A program made the translations under genes and the position numbers. The notes under the pieces are model-generated. The model saw only the letters and a list, made by a program, of their open reading frames with translations, made no database searches and was not told the origin of the DNA. Positions 6,267-13,896 of a DNA stretch of 20,742 bases are shown here, in pieces. Origin of the DNA: a bacterium (GTDB taxonomy: Bacteria; AUK180); the NCBI GenBank assembly GCA_030622125.1, contig JAUXGM010000021.1:1-20742 (forward strand), given 5' to 3'. The stretch's first letter is position 1, and each line of letters opens with the position of its first letter.

Positions 6267-7330
6267 TTTCCATTACCAAAAAAATCTTTCAGTGCATTCA
6301 GGCGATTTTCAAAGCTATTGTATAGTATATATTCATTTTCAGTATGATCACCACCGCCTCTTGGTCCGAGTCCATCTATTACCTTTAAACCAAATTGAGA
6401 AAGAAAATTCCCATCCGATGCTCCGCCGGTTTCATCAAAACTGAATTTTTCACCGTATTTTTCATAAGATTCTTTGAGCTTCTCTAAAAAAGCATCTTCT
6501 ATTTCACTGTTCATAGGGTATCTTTTATCGTAAATAGTGATCTCCGTGCTTTCATCTTCATATTTTTCAAAGATGTTTTTAACCGTCAAAAAATCCTCAC
6601 GGTTTATATACCGCAAGTCAAAATATGCCTTTGCAAGATTGGGAACGATATTCAATTTTTCACCGCCTTCGATCATTGCAATGTTTAATGTAACTCCGTT
6701 TTTTTCAAGTGGTTTGACCTCTGAAATAATATCTTTTATTTTATCTATCAGTGATAAGATCGCATTTTTCCCTTCAAAAAAAGAAGTTCCGGCGTGTGCT
6801 TTTTTGCCTTTTGTCCTTATCTTGAATTCTGCTATACCTTTTCTTTTTACTATTATACCTTGATTTTCCTTTGCCCCCTCAAAAACAAATCCATAATCAA
6901 ATTTATCAGCATATTTTTTAAAAATCCCCTTTGAATCCTCAGAACCTATTTCTTCATCGGAATTAATTATTGCTTGCAAAAAAAGAGAATCGCTTTTTTT
7001 AAATTCTTCCAATAATTTTATGATCATTACAACCCCCGATTTCATATCTCCAACCCCTGGTCCGAAAGCATAATCGCCTTTTTTACTATATTGTGCCCAA
7101 TTCACAGGAAAAACAGTATCAATATGTCCTATTAGAAGGAATCTTTTTTTCGGATCGTTACAGGTGTTTGTTATGATCAATGATCTATGCCCGCCTTTTC
7201 CTTCAACAAACTCGGTATTTAAACTATAGTTTTTCAATTCATCTAAAATAATATCAAAATTTTTGGAGATCCCCTTAAAATTGTAGGAATCAGAGTTTGT
7301 ATTAACAAGTTTTTTTAATAATTCTTCCAT
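6263..7330 (-). CDS. M20-family metallopeptidase (glutamate carboxypeptidase type)
   Basis: This 355-residue protein is a two-zinc M20 hydrolase that removes C-terminal residues from peptides or acyl-amino acids. All expected ligands are visible: H69 and D71 in GHIDTVFP, bridging D95 in GVGDMKSG, catalytic E126 with ligand E127 in SDEEIGS, E151 in FEGA, and H329 in GGGDHTENE. Residues from about 163 to 265 are the dimerisation insert (KKAHAG). NSDEEIGS and FEGA resemble the CPG2-like branch; the natural substrate is unknown. There is no signal peptide, so it is cytoplasmic. ATG 7330 with GGAG just upstream is preferred over TTG 7339, which lies in the GGAG/tandem-repeat region. The stop codon lies inside the right arm of the 5895-6266 repeat. 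Confidence 0.9.
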   Translation of the reverse strand: MEELLKKLVNTNSDSYNFKGISKNFDIILDELKNYSLNTEFVEGKGGHRSLIITNTCNDPKKRFLLIGHIDTVFPVNWAQYSKKGDYAFGPGVGDMKSGVVMIIKLLEEFKKSDSLFLQAIINSDEEIGSEDSKGIFKKYADKFDYGFVFEGAKENQGIIVKRKGIAEFKIRTKGKKAHAGTSFFEGKNAILSLIDKIKDIISEVKPLEKNGVTLNIAMIEGGEKLNIVPNLAKAYFDLRYINREDFLTVKNIFEKYEDESTEITIYDKRYPMNSEIEDAFLEKLKESYEKYGEKFSFDETGGASDGNFLSQFGLKVIDGLGPRGGGDHTENEYILYNSFENRLNALKDFFGNGK

Positions 7331-7337
7331 ATTCTCC

Positions 7338-7373
7338 AATTGATAATTGACAATTGATAATTGACAATTATTA
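7338..7373. repeat. Tandem 14-bp repeat AATTGATAATTGAC x2
   Basis: Two exact copies of AATTGATAATTGAC lie at 7338-7351 and 7352-7365, followed by AATTATTA. The sequence ATTGACAATTA (7360-7370) is inverted at 7811-7821 on the other side of the four-helix-bundle gene. The repeat lies directly upstream of the M20 gene. Confidence 0.75.
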
Positions 7374-7404
7374 AAACAAATTCTTTATTTTTGAATAGCA
7401 TTTT

Positions 7405-7764
7405 TTACTCCATTTCTATTGCTTTTTTTGTTGATTTCACAATAGAACTTAACAATTTAATTATTTCTTTACATTTATTTAATAATTCAAAATGATTTTC
7501 CTCATTTAAATATTTTGTTACTATTAAAAGTTCCAGCCAGTATTCTGTTTCAGAAGCTTCTTTTAAAGCAATATTTATCTTTGATAGGAAATCCTTTTTA
7601 CTTTGTGCTTGTCCTGATTCTTTAATATTTGCTCCAATACTTGTTCCTGATTTTAATAATTGTTTTGATAAAACATATTCTTTATTTTCATATAAATATT
7701 TATATGTTTTAATAATGTTTATTGCAAATTCAAATGCCTTTTCGTAAACAATATTTTCTTTCAT
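7405..7764 (-). CDS. Four-helix-bundle protein (S23 / intervening-sequence protein family)
   Basis: This 119-residue protein matches the family once called 23S rRNA intervening-sequence protein. It shows four amphipathic helices, with the conserved SGTSIGANIKES turn and LKEASETEYWLELL, and a usual length for the family. The family forms homopentamers or small bundles, and Avd of diversity-generating retroelements is a relative. No rRNA and no reverse transcriptase lie in this window, so neither context applies. Its function is unknown. AAGGAA precedes ATG 7764, and a strong promoter stands upstream, so it is its own transcription unit inside an otherwise continuous minus-strand block. An 11-bp inverted repeat flanks the gene, which suggests an inserted cassette. 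Confidence 0.88.
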   Translation of the reverse strand: MKENIVYEKAFEFAINIIKTYKYLYENKEYVLSKQLLKSGTSIGANIKESGQAQSKKDFLSKINIALKEASETEYWLELLIVTKYLNEENHFELLNKCKEIIKLLSSIVKSTKKAIEME

Positions 7765-7791
7765 ACAAATTCCTTATAAATTTTATATTGT

Positions 7792-7820
7792 ATTTTACTC
7801 TTTTTATTGTTAATTGTCAA
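7792..7820 (-). promoter_or_regulatory. Strong sigma70-type promoter of the four-helix-bundle gene
   Basis: On the minus strand, a perfect -35 TTGACA (7815-7820) and TAAAAT (7792-7797) are separated by exactly 17 bp. The predicted start is near 7785, 21 nt before the ATG, and AAGGAA lies in between. The -35 box is part of the flanking inverted repeat at 7811-7821. Confidence 0.7.
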
Positions 7821-7821
7821 T
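7811..7821. repeat. Right arm of 11-bp inverted repeat flanking the four-helix-bundle gene
   Basis: TAATTGTCAAT is the exact reverse complement of ATTGACAATTA at 7360-7370. The two arms enclose 440 bp that contain only the four-helix-bundle gene and its promoter. Confidence 0.6.
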
Positions 7822-7841
7822 CCTCCATTGTATTTAGTTCG

Positions 7842-8405
7842 TTATTTACTGCTTTTCGCCTCTGTAATTAATGGTTCTATATGATATTTATCGTTCAAAA
7901 TTTTCTTATATTGTTTTTTTAATGTTGATTTTACAGGTCCGATCTTTACCCGATACCAGAGTCCTTTATTTGGAATAGTTGCCTTGAATATTTGAACTTT
8001 TATAAAATCCATCTGTAATTTTTCCTTTAAAGCATAAGCTTTTTCTATTTCTTGATATGAAGCCACCTGAATGTAGTAAAGCCTTCCGTCATCTTTTTCT
8101 ATTTTCTCTACAATTTTGGGACTAATGGTCGGGATACTTTTTTTTACTGTTACGGAGCTTTTTGGTATTATTTTAGACAATTTGGGAGCCTGCTCCGCTT
8201 CATTTTTGGTAATCGGTTTTATCGGTTCCGAATTATCGGTTTCAAGTTTTTTCTTAAAATTAAAATTGATCATTTCTTTATTCGTTAATGGATTTTCCAT
8301 AGCAGGGGAAGTTTTATTATTTTTTTTTCTCCCGGTTTGCATTATGAAAATACCTATCAATATAGATACAATAACGAAAATCAAAATAATAATTGTTCTT
8401 TTCAT
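7842..8405 (-). CDS. Membrane-anchored SPOR-domain protein
   Basis: This 187-residue protein has one N-terminal membrane segment at residues 4-22. A low-complexity Lys/Pro/Ser linker (about 24-105) follows, then a C-terminal SPOR domain (about 108-180: LYYIQVASYQEIEKAYALKE, then WYRVKIGPV). SPOR domains bind denuded peptidoglycan glycan strands at division sites, so this is a predicted periplasm-facing cell-wall or division protein. The start codon overlaps the stop of the preceding gene as TAATG (8403-8407), implying translational coupling. It is the last gene of the long minus-strand block. Which SPOR protein it corresponds to functionally (FtsN, DedD or other) cannot be told. Confidence 0.9.
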   Translation of the reverse strand: MKRTIIILIFVIVSILIGIFIMQTGRKKNNKTSPAMENPLTNKEMINFNFKKKLETDNSEPIKPITKNEAEQAPKLSKIIPKSSVTVKKSIPTISPKIVEKIEKDDGRLYYIQVASYQEIEKAYALKEKLQMDFIKVQIFKATIPNKGLWYRVKIGPVKSTLKKQYKKILNDKYHIEPLITEAKSSK

Positions 8406-10912
8406 TAGGATTTTATCGCTTTTTTAATAATTCCTTCTATTTTCTTTAAGTGCTTATTCCATTCTTCCCGATCCGTGTATTCTCCTGTGAGGTTAAAACA
8501 GGGCTTATCTGAATCAGGAATTACACATATCCAGCCATCGCCCGGAAAATTACATTTTATACCATCTATCATTACAATATTTCTGTCTTTTAATGCCTCA
8601 TACAATTCCCGCAACACTTTTCCTTTAAATTCATCCTTGACCGGTATCTTTGTTGTTACATATTTATATTTATAGTTTATCTTTTTCCAAATATCACTTA
8701 ATTTTATATTTTCTCTGCTTATAATTGTTATGATCTTGCTTATTGCCATAATACCATCAAGTGCGTAATTAAATCCTGGAAACATAAAGGCACCCTCAAC
8801 CGTTCCGACAAAGTCCGCTTCTATTTCCCGTGCTTTTTTGCCAAGAAATTTTAGAGCAACCGGTGATTGAATTACCTCAACATTTTTTCTTTTTGCATAC
8901 TGATGAATATATTTTGGAGTATTTACAGGCAAAACCAGCCGTTTAAAATCATTATATTCAAGTAAAAGATAGGTAAGAAGTATCAATAATTTCTCATTTT
9001 CGTATTTTTTTCCCTTTTCGTCAACAAGGGCAAAAGATTCGCCACAATTATCAATTAAAAATCCCGCATCCATATTCAAGTTTTTTACAAGTTCGGACAT
9101 CTGGGTAAGGTGAAAATTATATTCTTCTTTTTTATATGCGGTTCTATTTTCGTCTATTGCTCCATTTATAGATGTACAATTTTTTGTGATCTCACCAATA
9201 AGACTTGGTACTACCTTTGATGTTAATCCGGCGGAATAATCAATAACAACACTCAGTTTCTTTTCTATCTTTGCCACATTTAAGTAATTTTCATAACCTT
9301 CGCGATAGTATTCATAACTACGATACGGATATGATATATTTCCAACCGTATTGTAACTCATTCTGATGAAATCCTCGCGAAAAAACAATCTTTCAATACT
9401 TTTTTCCAGATTCACCGAGAGTTCAAATCCGTCGTCATCGTAAAATTTTATATCCATAAGTTCGGTATCAATCGGAGACATTCTAATAAAAACACCTCCT
9501 TTATACATTCCCTTTTTTAATTGATATCTCAGGACGGGAAGTGCAATATCCGAGAGATGATCAACATTGACACCAACGGAAAGCAGACCTGTTATGAATG
9601 CCCGTGATATCATCCGAGAAGATTTATGAGCGTCCCTGCCCAATAGAATTTTGTTGTCTTTACCGATTATTGTACCGTATACACTTCCAAGCTTGGCGGC
9701 AAATTCCGGATGAATCTCTAAATTAGCGATCCCCGTAACCCCATAATTTCCAAATAGGTGTTTATTCCACCTTTCACCCCATACAAGACTTTTATCAACA
9801 ATGGAACCGTTTTCTATTGTTTTTTCCGGCCAGATCTTAATACCGGGATTTATAACAACCTCATCACCTATTTTAACAAGGTCACTTACTACGGCTTCCT
9901 CCGATATATAGCAATGCCTTCCAATTGAAGCACCATAACCGATAATGTTTTCATGCAGTCGTGATTTCTTGCCGATTACCGCCTTATTCCAGATAATAGA
10001 GTTTTTTATGACGACACCTTTTCCTATTTTGACATTTTTCCCGATAACGCTGTTCTCAATCTTACAATCATCATCAATAAATGAATTTTCACCGATAATA
10101 ACCGTGCCTACAAAACTTATATTGTCCTTTATAACAACATTTTTATCACATCTCACATCTTGTCCCAATATATTTAACCGTTTTCCCGTTATATGTAATT
10201 TGACATAGCCCCTTAATATATCCCGATGAGCATGTTTGTATTCGGATATATTTCCTATATCTCGCCAATACCCTTTTGCAATATATGCTTTGATCTTTAT
10301 CTTCTTATCCATTAGTTTTGGAAAAAGATCCTTTGAGAAATCAAAAAATGTCTTTTCCGGAATTTCCTCTAATATACTGTTTTTTACAACATAGATACCG
10401 CTATTGATCTGATCGGAAAAAACCTGTCCCCATGCGGGTTTCTCTAAAAATTTTGTAATCGTAGATTGATTATTGTGTATTACAATACCGTAATCAAGAG
10501 GGTTCGTAACGGATGTTAGAAAGATTGTAAACGGTGCTTTTTGTTCCTGTGCGAATTTAATTCCGGGTCTTAAGTCAAAATCGGTAAGAAGATCAGCCGA
10601 GATAATAATAAAGTCATCTTTCCCAATAAGGGAACCGGCATCTCTTACTGCTCCGGCTGTGCCGAAATCGGATTCCGCTTTATGATAATTGATATTTACT
10701 CCCCATTTATGTCCATCCTTGAAATAATTTTTTATCGTTTCACTCTGATAATATAAAATAACAATGATCTCTTTTATATTATTTTTCTTCAGAAGATTAA
10801 TATTATGTTCCATTATCGGAACATTTATAATCGGCACCATTGGTTTTGGTGCATTATAAGTCAATGGTCTTAATCTTGTACCAAATCCCCCTGCCAGGAT
10901 AACTCCTTTCAT
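8405..10912 (-). CDS. Sugar-1-phosphate nucleotidyltransferase fused to degenerate phosphomannomutase-like domain
   Basis: This 835-residue, three-part protein begins with a nucleotidyltransferase at residues 1-235 (GGFGTRLRPLT at 8-18, EKPAWG at 157-162). A left-handed beta-helix of hexapeptide repeats follows (about 255-375, such as VIGKNVKIGKGVVIKNSIIW). From about 405 to the end is an alpha-D-phosphohexomutase fold. It probably makes GDP-mannose or another NDP-sugar for envelope glycans. The mutase catalytic motifs are altered. The phosphoserine loop position reads RMSPIDTELMD (477-487) instead of TASHNP. The metal loop reads DNCGESFALVDEKG (621-634) instead of DGDGDR. The phosphate loop reads PDSDKPCFNL (799-808) instead of RxSGTEP. 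I recall the same replacements in related fused proteins of other phyla, so this is a conserved pseudo-mutase form, not decay. The ATG overlaps the secA stop (ATGA), with GGAGG upstream. Confidence 0.88.
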   Translation of the reverse strand: MKGVILAGGFGTRLRPLTYNAPKPMVPIINVPIMEHNINLLKKNNIKEIIVILYYQSETIKNYFKDGHKWGVNINYHKAESDFGTAGAVRDAGSLIGKDDFIIISADLLTDFDLRPGIKFAQEQKAPFTIFLTSVTNPLDYGIVIHNNQSTITKFLEKPAWGQVFSDQINSGIYVVKNSILEEIPEKTFFDFSKDLFPKLMDKKIKIKAYIAKGYWRDIGNISEYKHAHRDILRGYVKLHITGKRLNILGQDVRCDKNVVIKDNISFVGTVIIGENSFIDDDCKIENSVIGKNVKIGKGVVIKNSIIWNKAVIGKKSRLHENIIGYGASIGRHCYISEEAVVSDLVKIGDEVVINPGIKIWPEKTIENGSIVDKSLVWGERWNKHLFGNYGVTGIANLEIHPEFAAKLGSVYGTIIGKDNKILLGRDAHKSSRMISRAFITGLLSVGVNVDHLSDIALPVLRYQLKKGMYKGGVFIRMSPIDTELMDIKFYDDDGFELSVNLEKSIERLFFREDFIRMSYNTVGNISYPYRSYEYYREGYENYLNVAKIEKKLSVVIDYSAGLTSKVVPSLIGEITKNCTSINGAIDENRTAYKKEEYNFHLTQMSELVKNLNMDAGFLIDNCGESFALVDEKGKKYENEKLLILLTYLLLEYNDFKRLVLPVNTPKYIHQYAKRKNVEVIQSPVALKFLGKKAREIEADFVGTVEGAFMFPGFNYALDGIMAISKIITIISRENIKLSDIWKKINYKYKYVTTKIPVKDEFKGKVLRELYEALKDRNIVMIDGIKCNFPGDGWICVIPDSDKPCFNLTGEYTDREEWNKHLKKIEGIIKKAIKS

Positions 10913-13896
10913 TTTTTCTTCCTCCTTTTACCGAAGCCTTTATTTCGTGTAATGTTCTCCCTTTTTTCCTTTACTATTGAGTCTTTTGAGCTTTCATTTT
11001 TCATTAAAAGAGAGGCATCCTGCTGATGTCCTTGATAGAATTCTTCAACCTTTTTTATATGTATAAATTCTTCAATTGATACCTTTTCACTCAATTTAAA
11101 AAACATTTCGGCAATATCATCTTCAATCTCTATCCACATATTTTGGAAAAGGTCAAAACTTTCTTTTTTATATTCGATAAGAGGGTCCTTTTGCCCATAC
11201 GCTCTATATGAGATCACATCTCTTAATTGATCCATAGAATATAGGTGATCACGCCAATGAAAATCAAGAGGTTGAAGGGAGATCGATTTTAAAAAGAAAG
11301 GGAAATCCTCGCCAAGTTCCTTTTTTCTATTATCGAACATTACATCTATTTTTGTTTCAATCTCTTTGTATAAATTTTCCGGAACCAATTCCGTCGGATC
11401 GCTATTAAGAACTGTGATCCCTTCAATATTAAGATCTTCAAGATAATCTTTGGCATCGTTAAGTTTCCATTCATCCGGAAGTGCTTTTGCCGGAAAATAT
11501 TTTTCAATATTACCAACAACACTACTTTTTAACATATCAAGAACCTCATATTCTATACCATCCATTGCTAATATTTTTCCTCTTAGACTATAAATGGATT
11601 TTCGCTGTCCGTTATTAACATCATCATATTTTAAAAGTTCTTTCCTTATTTCAAAGTTTCTTTCTTCAACCTGCTTTTGAGCACGTTCAATACCTTTTGA
11701 TAATAATGGATGTTCTATTTGATCGCCTTCTTCAAAGCCCAATCTATCAAGCATATTTTTCATTCTATCCGAACCGAATAGATGTAATAGATCATCTTCT
11801 AATGAAACAAGAAATTTTGATGATCCAGGATCACCCTGCCTGCCTGATCTACCTCTCAACTGATTATCAATTCTTCTTGATTCATGCCTTTCGGTTCCAA
11901 TGATATAAAGCCCGCATTCTACTTCTTTTTTACAGTTGATCTTTTCTTCAGCGCATTCTTTACAATCCGGTTTTGGCGGTTTTGCCCAACAGTACATCTC
12001 TCCATCTATACGAGGACATTTAACGATCCCTTCTCCTAATTTGATATCCGTACCTCTTCCCGCCATATTGGTTGCAATGGTAATTCCTCCCTTCTGTCCC
12101 GCTCTTTTTATAATCTCAGCTTCTCTTTGATGGTGTCTGGCATTGAGGACATTTACCTGTATCTGCTTTTTTGTTCTCAAAAGATTGGCAAGGTACTCCG
12201 AACTTTGAATAGAAGTTGTGCCGACAAGTATTGGTCGTCCCATTTTATGAAATTTGCTGATCTCCTCCACAACTGCATTAAATTTTGCTTTTTTTGTTTT
12301 ATATATTACATCGTTATAGTCCCGTCTGATCATCGGTTCATTTGTCGGCATCACCAAAACATCAAGTTTGTATATCTGCATAAATTCGGTACCTTCCGTA
12401 AGTGCGGTTCCGGTCATTCCCGAAAGTTTTTTGTACATTCTAAAATAGTTTTGTATTGTGATCGTGGCAAGTGTCTGGTTCTCTTCTTTTACGGGAACAT
12501 CTTCTTTCGCTTCAAGTGCTTGATGAAGACCGTCGGAAAATCTTCTTCCTTCGAGTACCCTACCCGTAAATTCATCAACGATCATAACCTGTTGGTCGCG
12601 AATAAGATAATCTACATCCCTTTTGAAACAATAATGGGCTTTTAATAACTGCTCTATATAGTGAACAAGATGAAATGTTTCCGGAGCATACAAATTTTCT
12701 ATGCCTAACCACTCCTCCATTTTTTCAATCCCGCTTTCATTTATAGAAACATTTTTTGATTTTTCATCAACATCAAAATCACCTTCGATCATTGTTTTCA
12801 CATGATGTTTAAATTTTTTAGTATCCCGAAATATATCATCGGAAATAGAAATATTTATCATGTATTTTTCTAATATGCTTCGTACCGAAGCTAAATCATT
12901 GCTTCCAATTATCTTATCAAGCTCCTCCATAATTCTGGTTACAATGTTTTTCTTATCATCAATAAGACGGGTAAGAATTCTATTAAAGAATTCGTCCATA
13001 GTTTCCTGATCCTGATAAAGAGCTTCCGTAATCTTGATCTTGGGAAAATTTATTCTATTGCAAAGTTCATTCAATTCATCTTCATTTTTTGATATAATAT
13101 TCTTCTTCATTTCGTTATAATATTGATTCAAAAGTGAACTTGTTTTCAATCTTTTTACGAATTTATTCAATGTACCGTATTTCTTTGTGGATTCCACCGA
13201 GGGACCCGATATAATAAGAGGTGTTCGTGCTTCATCTATTAAGATCGAATCCACCTCATCGATAATACAGAAATCAAGTCCGGTTTGCACAGTGTGTTCA
13301 ATACTTGTAACCATATTATCCCTGAGATAATCAAAACCGAATTCACTGTTAGTTCCATAAATGATATTACAACGATATGCCCGATGTCTTTCATCATACT
13401 CCATCATATTTTGAAGGATTCCAACCTCTAATCCCAAAAATTCATAGATCGGCGACATCCAGTCGGCATCTCTTCTTGCAAGGTAATCATTCACGGTAAC
13501 AATATGTACTTTATAACCGGCAATGACATTTAGATAAGCGGGCATAGTTGCAGCCAATGTTTTTCCTTCACCTGTTTTCATTTCAGAGATCATTCCGCGA
13601 TGCAGTACCATTCCACCTATCAATTGAACATCAAATGGTCTAAGACCGATGGTTCTTTCGGCTACCTCTCGGACAAGCGCAAATGCCTCAGGCAATACCT
13701 CTTCCATTTTCTGATCAACATCCTCAACATTTTTAAAGCGGTTCTTCAACTCATCACTAAAATCTTTTAATTCTTGATCACTTTTGTCTTTAAATTCCCC
13801 GGCAAGGCTATTTATCTTGTCAACATACGGAAGGAATTTCTTGATCTCCCTATCATTTCTATTTCCAAATATCTTCCCTAAAAAGTCCCAGATCAT
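10909..13896 (-). CDS. secA: Preprotein translocase ATPase SecA
   Basis: This 995-residue motor drives proteins through SecYEG. Visible motifs are Walker A MKTGEGKT (106-113), DEVD (213-216), VDEFTGR near 440, TNMAGRGTDIKLG (609-621) and ERHESRRIDNQLRGRSGRQG (669-688). ATG 13896 is chosen over an upstream in-frame start because AGGAGA lies 7 nt before it and it overlaps the topA stop as ATGA. Two features are odd. About 110 extra residues (roughly 250-365), charged and helical, lie between DEARTPLIISGP and the FDVDEKSK strand. A cysteine-rich insert (C627, C636, C645, C648, C655, C661) follows GRGTDIKLG. The usual C-terminal CxCxSGKK zinc motif is missing; the protein ends in a basic tail, GFGKRRKKK. 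Confidence 0.97.
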   Translation of the reverse strand: MIWDFLGKIFGNRNDREIKKFLPYVDKINSLAGEFKDKSDQELKDFSDELKNRFKNVEDVDQKMEEVLPEAFALVREVAERTIGLRPFDVQLIGGMVLHRGMISEMKTGEGKTLAATMPAYLNVIAGYKVHIVTVNDYLARRDADWMSPIYEFLGLEVGILQNMMEYDERHRAYRCNIIYGTNSEFGFDYLRDNMVTSIEHTVQTGLDFCIIDEVDSILIDEARTPLIISGPSVESTKKYGTLNKFVKRLKTSSLLNQYYNEMKKNIISKNEDELNELCNRINFPKIKITEALYQDQETMDEFFNRILTRLIDDKKNIVTRIMEELDKIIGSNDLASVRSILEKYMINISISDDIFRDTKKFKHHVKTMIEGDFDVDEKSKNVSINESGIEKMEEWLGIENLYAPETFHLVHYIEQLLKAHYCFKRDVDYLIRDQQVMIVDEFTGRVLEGRRFSDGLHQALEAKEDVPVKEENQTLATITIQNYFRMYKKLSGMTGTALTEGTEFMQIYKLDVLVMPTNEPMIRRDYNDVIYKTKKAKFNAVVEEISKFHKMGRPILVGTTSIQSSEYLANLLRTKKQIQVNVLNARHHQREAEIIKRAGQKGGITIATNMAGRGTDIKLGEGIVKCPRIDGEMYCWAKPPKPDCKECAEEKINCKKEVECGLYIIGTERHESRRIDNQLRGRSGRQGDPGSSKFLVSLEDDLLHLFGSDRMKNMLDRLGFEEGDQIEHPLLSKGIERAQKQVEERNFEIRKELLKYDDVNNGQRKSIYSLRGKILAMDGIEYEVLDMLKSSVVGNIEKYFPAKALPDEWKLNDAKDYLEDLNIEGITVLNSDPTELVPENLYKEIETKIDVMFDNRKKELGEDFPFFLKSISLQPLDFHWRDHLYSMDQLRDVISYRAYGQKDPLIEYKKESFDLFQNMWIEIEDDIAEMFFKLSEKVSIEEFIHIKKVEEFYQGHQQDASLLMKNESSKDSIVKEKRENITRNKGFGKRRKKK

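Noticed and set aside
7338-7373. CRISPR-like repeats or a plus-strand promoter (TTGACA at 7361)
   Set aside because: There are only two 14-bp tandem units with no spacers, and no plus-strand gene follows. No CRISPR array was seen anywhere in the window.
7405-7764. Diversity-generating retroelement (Avd-like four-helix bundle)
   Set aside because: There is no reverse transcriptase, template repeat or variable-repeat target gene in the window; only the fold family is shared.
12127-12645. 172-codon open frame opposite secA
   Set aside because: It lies wholly inside the secA coding region and has no recognisable motif; it is a shadow frame. The same applies to the frames at 9945-10208, 14973-15281 and 18530-18877.
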